Positions 43,517-54,100 of a stretch of 64,000 nucleotides of DNA are shown one piece after another (position 1 is the stretch's first letter; every line of letters begins with the position of its first letter). The DNA is from Synechococcales cyanobacterium bin31.maxbin.ball.101 (lineage in GTDB: Bacteria > Cyanobacteriota > Cyanobacteriia > Leptolyngbyales > Leptolyngbyaceae), in assembly GCA_013298165.1 (NCBI GenBank), contig JAAFJU010000004.1:1-64000 (forward strand), read 5' to 3'. The notes below the pieces were generated by a model, which worked only from the letters and a program-made list of their open reading frames with translations, did no database searches and was not told the DNA's origin. A program made the position numbers and the translations under genes.

Positions 43517-43540
43517 GACCGTCCCACCCTCGGGACGGTC
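43517..43540 (+). terminator. Hairpin behind the hsp20 gene
   Basis: GACCGTCCC/GGGACGGTC with a six-base loop starts eight bases past the stop. No T-run follows, so termination strength is uncertain. The rest of the gap to dnaK shows no promoter I can identify. Confidence 0.5.
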
Positions 43541-43763
43541 TCGGTTCGGTAAATACCCCTTCATCAAAAACCCACACCCAGACACCATATTAGGGTTAGG
43601 GAGTGCATTGTCAAACATCTGCCAAGTCCTTGGCGTTCATGACAATCTCCGGTGTGACTGGTGCGAATTTCCCACGTAGCACCTACTTCTCAGCTCATCA
43701 CGTTAATACTGAAGCGTCGGCTCAGCCCGCACAACTTCAGTCCCTTCCCTCTCAACAATGTAA

Positions 43764-45698
<1,935 letters not shown>

Positions 45699-45722
45699 GT
45701 TTAGTCGGTCAATCATCTAAAT

Positions 45723-45761
45723 AAAAAGCGGGGGATTTTGATTCAAGATCCCCCGCTTTTT
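45723..45761. terminator. Bidirectional terminator between dnaK and the VanZ gene
   Basis: AAAAAGCGGGGGAT and ATCCCCCGCTTTTT form a perfect 14-bp stem around an 11-base loop. Confidence 0.92.
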
Positions 45762-45773
45762 AATGCGCCAAAC

Positions 45774-46136
45774 TTATGGGTTTACTTTTGGCTTCGATCG
45801 TTCACAGAGCCACCAGCCGATCGCAATCCCCGCAAAACTCGCCACTAAATCGCCCACATCAAAGGTTCGATTGGGTGACAGAGATTGAGCGAATTCTTCC
45901 GCAACTGTAAAGATCCCAAACAACGCTGGAAACAACGGCAAGCGTCGCCAACCCGATCGAAAATTGAACACCCGATGCCCCACAAACGTCGCAATGCCAT
46001 ACAAAATTACATGGGCCGCCTTATCATTCGCCGTCAAAAATCCTGGTAACTTCCCCTGATAGGCCAGCCACAGAATCAACCCAAATACCATCAAATAGAA
46101 AAATCCTAAAATCTGCCATCGCCGCTGCATTGCCAT
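45774..46136 (-). CDS. VanZ-like membrane protein
   Basis: 120 residues with about four hydrophobic helices. NDKAAHVILYGIATFVGHRV and AEEFAQSLSPNRTFDVGDLV carry the VanZ pattern (H, E, Q, D-x-x-D positions). Function unknown outside glycopeptide resistance. ATG at 46136. Confidence 0.85.
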   Translation of the reverse strand: MAMQRRWQILGFFYLMVFGLILWLAYQGKLPGFLTANDKAAHVILYGIATFVGHRVFNFRSGWRRLPLFPALFGIFTVAEEFAQSLSPNRTFDVGDLVASFAGIAIGWWLCERSKPKVNP

Positions 46137-46371
46137 TCAAAATCCATCCTAAAAACCGAACGATCGTCTTGATTCATATCGGTTCATTCCGTCGGACGAT
46201 CGGAGCTTATGCACCCAATCCACAATCACAACAACTCCACATAGAGACTTCAAATCTACGTGAAGTTACGTAATTTTAATCTATCCATAAGAGTATAGTC
46301 ATTTCATCTTAAACCTCGACCGATAATCTCAGGTTATCCCTGTATTATTCGACACCTGGAATCGCTCTAAG

Positions 46372-49101
46372 ATGATGAAACTAAAGTCGATCGCGCCCCT
46401 GTCAGCCACGCTTTTGTTATCAGGATTGCTTCCCTTAAGTGCTAGCGCTCAAACACTCCCCTCGAATCCTGCGCCGATCGTTCAGCCTCGCCTCAGTATT
46501 TACACAGGTACCGCAGGTTCAGGATTTAACTCATCGATCGATTTGGGTGCCTTTACGCCATTATTCCAAACCCCAGGACAAACCCTTACTTATTTAGATG
46601 GCAAATTGCGGATCGACACAGGGAGCAGCGTCTTAGGTGGTAATCTGTTGTTCGGGCATCGCTTTTTGAATGATGCAAAAACTCGGGTCATTGGTGGTTA
46701 TGTGTCTTACGACACCCGTAATACAGGAGCCACGGTTTTTAATCAACTCGGAGCTGGATTTGAAGTCCTGGGGCAGAACTGGGACTTTAATACCAATGCC
46801 TACCTGCCGATCGGAAATAATAATGTTCAACTCGCCGGAAGTGCCACGGGATTTGGATTTCAAGGGAATTCACTGCTCCTCGATCGCACCCGCGTTTTAC
46901 AAGATGCCTTAGCCGGATTTGATGCTGAAGTGGGAACGCCATTGATGCGTTGGAAGGGCGGTGGATTGAAGGGCTATGCTGGGGGCTATCTGTATTCTGG
47001 AGAAGGCATTCCTAGTTTTGCAGGCGTGAGAGGTCGGTTGGTCGGGACTTGGGGTGGAATGACTTCTGGGTTGAGCATTCAAAATGATCCCAGATTTGAT
47101 ACCCGCATTGTTTTTAATATTGGCGCAATTTTCGGGGGACCTAGCAGTTCTTCAAATTCTGACGATCGCATCAACATTGCCTCTCGGCTCGGCGATCCGG
47201 TTCAACGTGAGTCAAATATCCTAGTCGATAACCAAACCATCAGGGACACGATCGTTGCCATTAATCCTGCCACAGGTAAACCCTGGGTCTTCCAACAAGT
47301 CACCCTCGGTGCGATCGCAGGAACTGGAACGGCTGAAGCACCCACGGGAACCGTGGCAGCGGCTTTGAGTAAAACGTTATCTGACGGCAACGGCATTGTC
47401 TATGTTAAATCCGGTAGCAATCCTGGAATTCCCGCTTTCACCGTTCCAACTAATGTTCAAGTTCTCTCCACAGGTCCCGTTCAGAAGCTCAATACACCTC
47501 AAGGTGTCATCAATCTCCCCGGTTCCGGCACAGGGGTTAATCCCAACTCCGGGACCGTCACCTTAGCGACCAATGGCTCAAATCAAGTCATCTCTGGATT
47601 TAACATTGTTAACACCGCAGGCAATCCCGCGATCGTCGGAACCAATAATACTAACGCCACGATCGCCAACAACACCATTGTGATTAATGCTCCTAACACC
47701 GCCGCTAGCCAGAGTCTTGGGCTTGCAGGGCGCGGGATTGTTTTAATCGGGGCGAACAGTACGGGAGACGGACAGACGACGATCGACAACAACACTGTAC
47801 GGAATGCAATCGGGGAAGGTATTCGACTTGAGAACGTCAGCGGAAAAGCTTTCATCACCCGCAATACAGTTTTAAACACGATTCAACCCTATAACCAAAC
47901 TGGTATTGAATCCAGCATCTACGTTCGTAACAATAAAGGCGATGTCGATCTGACGATTGCTAATAACTTAGTGGGAGACAACAATACCCGATCGACTACA
48001 GGCTATACCTCTGTAGTGGGCAGCGGGGTTTACACCTCGGTTCCCTTAGTGGGCAACGAAGTCGATGGTATCGAGTTCAGTCTATGTCGCAGCTATGCAG
48101 GGGGCTTACCGGACACCTTTGCCGCCTGTAGTGGCACTGCAACCGCGAAGGTTACGATCGCCAATAACACCATTCGAAACATTGGAGTGGTTGGTACTGA
48201 TGGATCGGATGGAATCGACATCAACCTCAACAATGGCGATGTGGATTTGCTTCCTGATAAAGGAGCGCGGGTCAGTAGCCTCTCGATCACAGGCAACACC
48301 ATTACAAATATTGCCGATAAGGGCATTAGCTTTGGGTCGGATGGAGATGCTGTGCTGGGTCTAGGGACGGTATCTAACAATACGATTACGAATGTAGGCG
48401 ATATCGGCATCGCACTTCGCTCTCGCCAAACCTCCAATACGAATTACGTTGCCACTAATAATGTCATTACTAGAGCGGGGACTAGTGGTATCGAGTTTGC
48501 ATTAACCCGAGCTGACAATGCTGCGATCGCTTCGGCAATTATTTCGAATAACATAATCAACAATAGTGGAACAGCCGGAATTAATATCCGATCGCGCATC
48601 AATGGCCAAGCCAAAGCAACCGTTACAAATAACAGCATCAACAACAGCGATCGCACCACAGGCAACGTTATCGGTATCGCTGTCAGTGCAGAAGAAGCCA
48701 GTAAACTGCAAGTGACGATCGACCAGAACACCATCACAGGCAACCGGAGAGAAGCCATTGCGATCGGAGCTAACACGACGGCAGCAGGGGGAACCTCTCC
48801 AGTGAATGCGATCGTCACCAATAACACCCTCACCGGAAATAACACCACAGGCGCGGCGAGTGGCGCATTCACCGCCAGAGCTGCCAGCAATACCAACCTC
48901 TGCCTACAACTCCAAAACAACACCGCTGGAACAACGGCTACCACGGGATACTTCCTCAATCGTGCCGCCACGACAGCCACCGCGAATCCAATCTTCCGCA
49001 TTGAAAGCTCTCTGCTCGTCAGCAACACCGGAAGCTTCACGCCCACCATCCCCTTACCTGCCACCTTTACCTCGATCGCAACGGGGACTTGTGCCTTCTA
49101 G
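46372..49101 (+). CDS. Outer-surface protein: beta-barrel-like domain plus right-handed beta-helix
   Basis: 909 residues. Signal peptide (SATLLLSGLLPLSASAQ). Residues about 35-230 resemble the inverse-autotransporter/intimin barrel (LLFGHRFLNDAKTRVIGGYV, QLGAGFEVLGQNWDFNTNAY). Then NDGxGxVYVKxG-like (SDGNGIVYVKSG) and a long series of beta-helix coils of the type NNTIVINAPN, NNTVRNAIGEGIRLENVSG, NNTITNVGDIGIALRSRQTS, about residues 400-850, with an Asn-ladder. Two Cys are near the C-terminus. Predicted to be anchored in the outer membrane and to present a beta-helix, perhaps an adhesin or glycan-binding protein. ATG at 46372; a TTG-rich upstream gap of 235 bases shows no named element. Confidence 0.78.
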   Translation: MMKLKSIAPLSATLLLSGLLPLSASAQTLPSNPAPIVQPRLSIYTGTAGSGFNSSIDLGAFTPLFQTPGQTLTYLDGKLRIDTGSSVLGGNLLFGHRFLNDAKTRVIGGYVSYDTRNTGATVFNQLGAGFEVLGQNWDFNTNAYLPIGNNNVQLAGSATGFGFQGNSLLLDRTRVLQDALAGFDAEVGTPLMRWKGGGLKGYAGGYLYSGEGIPSFAGVRGRLVGTWGGMTSGLSIQNDPRFDTRIVFNIGAIFGGPSSSSNSDDRINIASRLGDPVQRESNILVDNQTIRDTIVAINPATGKPWVFQQVTLGAIAGTGTAEAPTGTVAAALSKTLSDGNGIVYVKSGSNPGIPAFTVPTNVQVLSTGPVQKLNTPQGVINLPGSGTGVNPNSGTVTLATNGSNQVISGFNIVNTAGNPAIVGTNNTNATIANNTIVINAPNTAASQSLGLAGRGIVLIGANSTGDGQTTIDNNTVRNAIGEGIRLENVSGKAFITRNTVLNTIQPYNQTGIESSIYVRNNKGDVDLTIANNLVGDNNTRSTTGYTSVVGSGVYTSVPLVGNEVDGIEFSLCRSYAGGLPDTFAACSGTATAKVTIANNTIRNIGVVGTDGSDGIDINLNNGDVDLLPDKGARVSSLSITGNTITNIADKGISFGSDGDAVLGLGTVSNNTITNVGDIGIALRSRQTSNTNYVATNNVITRAGTSGIEFALTRADNAAIASAIISNNIINNSGTAGINIRSRINGQAKATVTNNSINNSDRTTGNVIGIAVSAEEASKLQVTIDQNTITGNRREAIAIGANTTAAGGTSPVNAIVTNNTLTGNNTTGAASGAFTARAASNTNLCLQLQNNTAGTTATTGYFLNRAATTATANPIFRIESSLLVSNTGSFTPTIPLPATFTSIATGTCAF

Positions 49102-49141
49102 GTCCCGTTGATGATGTCGGTTTAATGATGCTCCAAGTCCC

Positions 49142-49453
49142 TCAATTTTCTGGGGGACTTTTTTGCTTTGTTGAGATACGATCGCCCCCCCTTAATGCTG
49201 CGATCGTCATCGGAATCAGTGGTTCTGTTCGTTGACTTGCATGAAGAATCGTCAAGCCAACAATTTCTTCCCGATCGTCATAGCGAATCACAATGTCATC
49301 ATCAGTCAGTTCGCTATCGTCTGACGATTTGGGTGGATTGTAAAAATCAATGTAGAGGACATCGGCTTTGGGATCGTAGGTTTGCCAACGATCGTCCGGT
49401 AATCGAATCGGGATTCCATTGCGAGAAATTGCGATCATCTCTCCATATCCCAT
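49142..49453 (-). CDS. DUF2283-type small protein with fused N-terminal peptide
   Basis: 103 residues. The core YDPKADVLYIDFYNPP, SELTDDDIVIRYDD and EEIVGLTILHAS fits DUF2283. It is preceded by MIAISRNGIPIRLPDDRWQ, which looks like the first residues of a different cyanobacterial toxin-like family (IRLTDERW type), suggesting a fusion. The C-terminus (KQKSPPEN) is read from a degenerate repeat at 49137-49165. It follows the 81-residue gene at 49479 by 25 bases. DUF2283 proteins are often antitoxin-like. Confidence 0.7.
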   Translation of the reverse strand: MGYGEMIAISRNGIPIRLPDDRWQTYDPKADVLYIDFYNPPKSSDDSELTDDDIVIRYDDREEIVGLTILHASQRTEPLIPMTIAALRGGDRISTKQKSPPEN

Positions 49454-49478
49454 TGAATGGGTTCCTCATTTTCAAAGA

Positions 49479-49724
49479 CTAATCATCAGGAAGACTTAGA
49501 ATTTCGTCTTCGATCAGTTCTGGAAGATCTTCGGTGTGAACATGAAGATGACAGACAGAACCTGTGAGTTCGGCAAGAATATCGCCTCTTTGATCGTCTG
49601 TGAGTGTGGAGAGCTTCAGTTGGTTCAGAAGAATGAGAACTTTCTCGCATTCTTCACCGAGTTCGTCTAGGAGGACGGATAAGGTTGATTGTGTTTGAGG
49701 TAATGGTGCAATGTTAGGAATCAT
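49479..49724 (-). CDS. Small hypothetical protein
   Basis: 81 residues, acidic: LSVLLDELGEECEKVLILLN, LTGSVCHLHVHTEDLPELIE. Probably helical. I do not recognise a family. The ATG overlaps the stop of the broken gene upstream (TAATG), so translation was coupled to it. Likely part of a toxin-antitoxin-like operon. Confidence 0.65.
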   Translation of the reverse strand: MIPNIAPLPQTQSTLSVLLDELGEECEKVLILLNQLKLSTLTDDQRGDILAELTGSVCHLHVHTEDLPELIEDEILSLPDD

Positions 49725-49915
49725 TATTGTCCTCTTCTAAGTCGTTTTTCTGCGCGGGCTAGGCTTTTCTTCAATCCTGCAATTTCTTTCTCCCAGTAGT
49801 AGATTAGGTTTTGGTCTGGACCAGGCTTGTTCTTTTCATCTTCAATTTTTTAATAGTGGATCTCAATTTGACGCTGGATGCTGTTAACTGATTTTTGGAA
49901 TTTCTTTTTTGGCAA
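49724..49915 (-). pseudogene. Small basic protein gene interrupted by an in-frame TAA
   Basis: A TTG start at 49915 has GGAGG eight bases upstream. The frame reads LPKKKFQKSVNSIQRQIEIHY, meets TAA at 49850-49852 (codon 22), then continues in the same frame as KIEDEKNKPGPDQNLIYYWE and KEIAGLKKSLARAEKRLRRG before a normal stop that overlaps the next ATG. Both halves read as one 63-codon coiled-coil protein with a single nonsense codon. A sequencing error is possible; otherwise it is a recent loss. Confidence 0.75.
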
Positions 49916-49985
49916 GACTTTAACCTCCGATCGCATTTTCCTATTTTAATAGATCTTGCGATTCTACGATCGCACCATCCGGTAG
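49916..49985 (-). promoter_or_regulatory. Shared leader, copy 3
   Basis: On the minus strand: GGTGCGATCG, then AGAAT, TATTAAAATAGGAA and GGAGG before the TTG at 49915. The same order of motifs precedes the antitoxin genes at 51029 and, more diverged, 50215. TTAAAAT could hold the -10 element. It joins the truncated PIN frame at GGTGCGATCG. Confidence 0.5.
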
Positions 49986-50000
49986 ATTTAACTGTCCCAT
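49941..50000 (-). pseudogene. Truncated PIN-type toxin remnant
   Basis: ATG at 50000 overlaps the end of the antitoxin gene at 49988 and reads MGQLNLPDGAIVESQDLLK then TAG. The first 12 residues resemble the start of PIN-domain toxins in cyanobacteria (LNLPxGxIVYLD), but the frame leaves the pattern at GATGGTGCGATCGT, where the leader copy begins. The catalytic part is missing. Confidence 0.5.
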
Positions 50001-50215
50001 GAGTCACGCTCCATTCTGAGACTCCGATCGATGTCTTCGATTGAGCGGTGAGGGTGTTTTTGACGGACTTGCTGGATAAATTGTCGGATATTTTTGCGAT
50101 CGCAGGGTATTGGTTTTGATTGAAGCGTTACGGTTGTGATCAATGCTGAAACTTCTTCAAGCTGCTGTTCATCCATGTTGGATAAATCTTGAATGATTTT
50201 CTCTAGAGTAGTCAT
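49988..50215 (-). CDS. Antitoxin-like small protein (orphan)
   Basis: 75 residues: TTLEKIIQDLSNMDEQQLEE, VSALITTVTLQSKPIP, then HRSIEDIDRSLRMERDSWDS. The helical start and SWD ending are those of antitoxins that accompany PIN toxins in cyanobacteria. Its toxin has been reduced to the remnant at 49941. ATG at 50215 with AGGAGGA upstream. Confidence 0.65.
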   Translation of the reverse strand: MTTLEKIIQDLSNMDEQQLEEVSALITTVTLQSKPIPCDRKNIRQFIQQVRQKHPHRSIEDIDRSLRMERDSWDS

Positions 50216-50221
50216 ATTGAA

Positions 50222-50397
50222 GTCCTCCTAATCCATTCTATTTTAAATGATTACGCGCTAATGTAACCGATCGCCCCTCCCTCCCCTTCTACATTCTAAG
50301 TTCCTCATTCTTCATTCTCCACCGCGCCTAATGCCTTAAGAGTCGCGATTCTCCAAAAGGAGAGGCTTTGCCAACGTAGCGGGAGTTAAACCTTTGA
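50222..50397. repeat. Copy of the NACHT-WD40 gene tail plus antitoxin leader
   Basis: 50267-50397 duplicates 51077-51182: CCGATCGC..CTCCCCTTCT, CTCATTCTTCATTCTCCACC, GCGCC.AATGCCTTAAGAGT, GTAGCGGGAGTTAAACCTTT. This includes the last 20 or so codons of the WD40 gene. The copy carries an extra 27-base insert (CTCCAAAAGGAGAGGCTTTG and so on), itself a common cyanobacterial short palindrome. The bases 50222-50266 resemble the leader next to copy 2. Confidence 0.85.
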
Positions 50398-50415
50398 TGC
50401 AAAAAGTTTTTTCAA

Positions 50416-50760
50416 TCATAATTGCAACATTTCAATCAGCTTTTCATTTAAAAGTTGCATTTGATTGGGACCTAATTTCCCGAAATGCCTAATGATACAT
50501 TGTTTAGTGGATGTGGAAATTCGAGTTGTTCTAATTTTAGAGGAGAATTTCAATCCAGTTATAGAGAATTCAGGATCTTGTGGGAAAAGTGGAAGATCTT
50601 CTGGAAAAAGACGATCGATATTTTGGGAGGTAATCGCACAGAGTGTTACATCATCACCGATCGGATTGACCCAGAGAATGACAGCGGGACGGGGTTTAGA
50701 AAGACTAATATCTTGGCTGAAAGGAAAACTAATCAGTACAACATCTCCTTTTTTCACCAT
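50416..50760 (-). CDS. MazF/PemK-family endoribonuclease toxin
   Basis: 114 residues: KKGDVVLISFPFSQDISLSK, PRPAVILWVNPIGDDVTLCA, then SFITS-like TSQN, and TTRISTSTKQCIIRHFGKLG. The conserved R of KPRPAV and the S/T of the ITSQ segment fit the PemK fold; mRNA cleavage is the expected activity. It overlaps the antitoxin stop by seven bases. Confidence 0.87.
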   Translation of the reverse strand: MVKKGDVVLISFPFSQDISLSKPRPAVILWVNPIGDDVTLCAITSQNIDRLFPEDLPLFPQDPEFSITGLKFSSKIRTTRISTSTKQCIIRHFGKLGPNQMQLLNEKLIEMLQL

Positions 50761-51029
50761 TGGATCGGCTCTCCATCTTCAAACGTATACAGATCCGGTT
50801 CATCATGCCAAAAATCAAATGAGCCTCCTCTTTCACTAAGTAGCATGAGTTCTTTAGTGGTGACTTCAGGATATTCGGTTAGTTCTTCATCAGCAAGACG
50901 CTGTTCGAGGACTTGACGCTCTGCGATCGGAAGCGATCGAATAAGCTGAATAATAGATTCAACCATTTGGATATTGATAGTACGATCGTTGGCGTAGCCT
51001 CCCGGAACGGGAATCGTCTCTGTGTTCAT
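50754..51029 (-). CDS. Antitoxin of the MazF-type module
   Basis: 91 residues: IIQLIRSLPIAERQVLEQRL, then ELMLLSERGGSFDFWHDEPD and LYTFEDGEPIQW. The C-terminal aromatic/acidic segment is the usual toxin-wrapping part in this cyanobacterial group. ATG at 51029 with AGGAGGAT upstream. Confidence 0.78.
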   Translation of the reverse strand: MNTETIPVPGGYANDRTINIQMVESIIQLIRSLPIAERQVLEQRLADEELTEYPEVTTKELMLLSERGGSFDFWHDEPDLYTFEDGEPIQW

Positions 51030-51085
51030 TTGCTGATCCTCCTAGTAAGTTCCATTTTAATATATTTTGTAATTCTCCGATCGCA
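51030..51085 (-). promoter_or_regulatory. Shared leader, copy 2
   Basis: GGTGCGATCGGAGAAT, TATTAAAATGGAA and TAGGAGGATC on the minus strand, ending at the antitoxin ATG. Similar to the leaders at 49916 and 50222. Confidence 0.5.
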
Positions 51086-51114
51086 CCTCTCTCCCCTTCT
51101 CCATTCTAAATTTC

Positions 51115-54100
51115 TCATTCTTCATTCTCCACCGCGCCCAATGCCTTAAGAGTCGCGATCGTAGCGGGAGTTAAACCTTTGACCCCAGTGATGTTCATGC
51201 CTTCGTAGGGAAAGCTTTCTGTCAACACGACAACACATTTTCCAGAATTAAAATCCCATACTCTGATACTCATATCTCTGCCACTACTAATAATCTGCTT
51301 TGCATCCTGGTCAAAAACAATTGATTCTATAATGCTAGTATGACCTTCTAGCATCATTACACACTCGCCAGATTTAATATCCCAAATTCTTATCAACGAG
51401 TCATTGCCACCGCTGACAAGTACATCAAGACTAGGATGAAAAGTGATGCAGCGAATCCAATTATCAGATCCTTTCAATATTGAAATACATGTTTCAGAAT
51501 CCAAATCCCAAATCCTTATATTGCCTTCATAACCTCCAGTTGCTAAAATCTTTCCTGAACTGTGAAATGCCACCGATAAAAGTGGCTCTGAGCCTGATTT
51601 GAGAACACTTAAGCATCTACCATTATGTGTATCCCATACTCGAACTGTCCTGTCACTTCCACAACTTGCAATAGAAAGACTGTCAGGACTGAATTGAATT
51701 GATTTAATCCATCCAGTGTGACCTCGTAGATCTCTTACTAGTTGACCAGATAGAGTCCAAATTTTTATACTCATATCGTGATGAGCACTAGCAAATAAAT
51801 TACTGTCTGCGCTTATATCGACTGAATATACTGTGCTATTTACATTGATAACTTTACAGCATGTATAGTTGTTTAGATCCCAAATTCTCACTGTTTTATC
51901 ATAGCTGCCACTGACCATTTTCATCGCATCTTTAGTAATAGAAATTGAGTAGACTGATTGCTTATGACCAGGCATAATGCAGATTTTGTTCTTCTGATTT
52001 TTATCCCAAATTTTAATATCGCCATTATCATCACCACTAGCTATCAATGATGACTGAGAGTATGAAAAAACTGAGCGAATCCATGTGGAATTACCTTGAA
52101 ATATTGCTGCTGACTCAACAGATTCCATATTCCAAAATCGTAAAGACTTATCAAAACTGCCTGATGCGAAATCATTGCTTTCTGATATAAATTTAACTGC
52201 GTGAACAGTGCCAGTATGTCCTTCTAAGGTTGAAATACATTGCTTTGATAAGATGTTCCATATTTTCACTTTATTATCTTTACTTCCACTGACTAAAAAA
52301 TTTCCGTCATAGCTAAAATCGATAGAATATATCCAGTCACGATGTCCTTCTAAACAGCCAATTATGTTTCCATCTATATCGATCAGTTTAATATTATTAT
52401 AATCATCTATTGCGATCATACTATTGTCAGGACTAAGCGCTATGTGAGAAATTCTTCGCGAATTATAGTTGAAGTTTTTAGTGCATACTCCACTAGCAAG
52501 ATCCCATACTCTAACATGACCATCATCGGAACTGCTTACTAGAATCTTATTAGACTTACTAATTTGCATGGACCTAACTGTTGCAGTATGTCCCTTTAAT
52601 ATACTTAAATAAGATCCATCTCTTGAGTCCCAAATTACTATATCTCCGTTATGCCAAGAACTAATTATTGAGTTGTTTGAATTATTAAAGATGACACAGA
52701 AAGGTGTCATATAAAGGCTCTGAACAGATACCGAATAGGCGCTACTAAATTCACTGCCAAACTGATTCCACGATTGCATTGGAGAATCTGTTGGGAATTC
52801 TCTTTGAATGCTAAAACTTGTCTCCTCTTCGATATTCCAAATAATAATTCTCTTGTCATTACTTGCACTAGCTATTAGATTTCCATCTCCACTAAAATCT
52901 AGAGACCAAATTAAGTCAAGGTGCTCTTTTAAGACTAATTTTTCCTGGTTTTTCTGAGTATCCCAAAGCCTGATTGCACCATTTCCATCACCTGTTGCCA
53001 AGATATTCTTAGCCGATATAAATGCTAGTGAAAATATACTACTAAGACAAGTACTGAATCTACAATTTGAAAGAATTGCATTAGAGAAATTGGAATTTAT
53101 GAGTCTTGCATTTATAAAATCGCCTTCAACTATAACTGTCTTACTAAAGTCCTGGGACTCAAAATCAGTCTTATTTTTTGATAGTATACTGATGGCATTG
53201 CCCCCAACATACCGTACATTTTCTTTACTTTGATTTTTAGTCGTCCATATTACTTGGATTAGAGGGTTTTCTTTTGATTGTTCAAGAGGGCTGAGAAGGG
53301 ATACCAGTAGATCAATCACCGCCTTTGCTAAAACCTCCTTCCCAAAGCCCGATCGCAGCACCTCAAGCCCCTCCGTCACAAACCCCTTCAGCGGAGCAAC
53401 AGCCCCACCCCCAAAGTACTCCGACCACGTATAATCCCGAGGCTCCAAGGACCGATCGATCCCCGACTTCATCTGTGCCAACTCCAGAAAATCAGGAGCC
53501 AACGCCCCCAGCTCCGCCGCAAACTTAAACGCCACAAAAAACTCCAAAAGCGATCGATGCGCAGGCGTATAATCCCCATCCGAATTGCGAATGAGCATCG
53601 TCTGACCCATCATGTCGTAATGCCAATGGTCCAGATCCTTCTCCTCCTGCACCGCCGACCCAAACAACGTGCGAATCCGATCGGGAAACTCCCGATAATT
53701 GAGGCTCATGCGATCGTTCGACAACATTTCCCACGACAACTCACAGAGGAAATACAACTTATCTGCCATCGACGTAAACGTCCGCTCCGCCTTAATATCC
53801 CGCTCCATCTTGCGCTTCACCGCATACAAATACACCCGCGACATATCCACAGGTTTCCCCGCCTCAATATCCGGCAACGCCTCCAAAATTAACTCCGTCA
53901 TCACAGGACGCCGTGCCAAATCCAGAAGCTGCGGATTCCCCATCACCTGCTCCACCGTTTCCGATGACGATGCCAATAGCAATACCTCTCGGATTTGCGC
54001 ATCGTCAAACTTCTCAAGTTCTAACACCTCAAACTGCGGCGTCTCTCCTGATAACCCTCGCGTTGACGCTTGCAATTCCGCATTGAGGAGCGATCGACCT

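Noticed and set aside
50267-50400. Second small gene from the duplicated WD40 tail
   Set aside because: The copy has no start codon context and is interrupted by a 27-base palindromic insert; it is a remnant.
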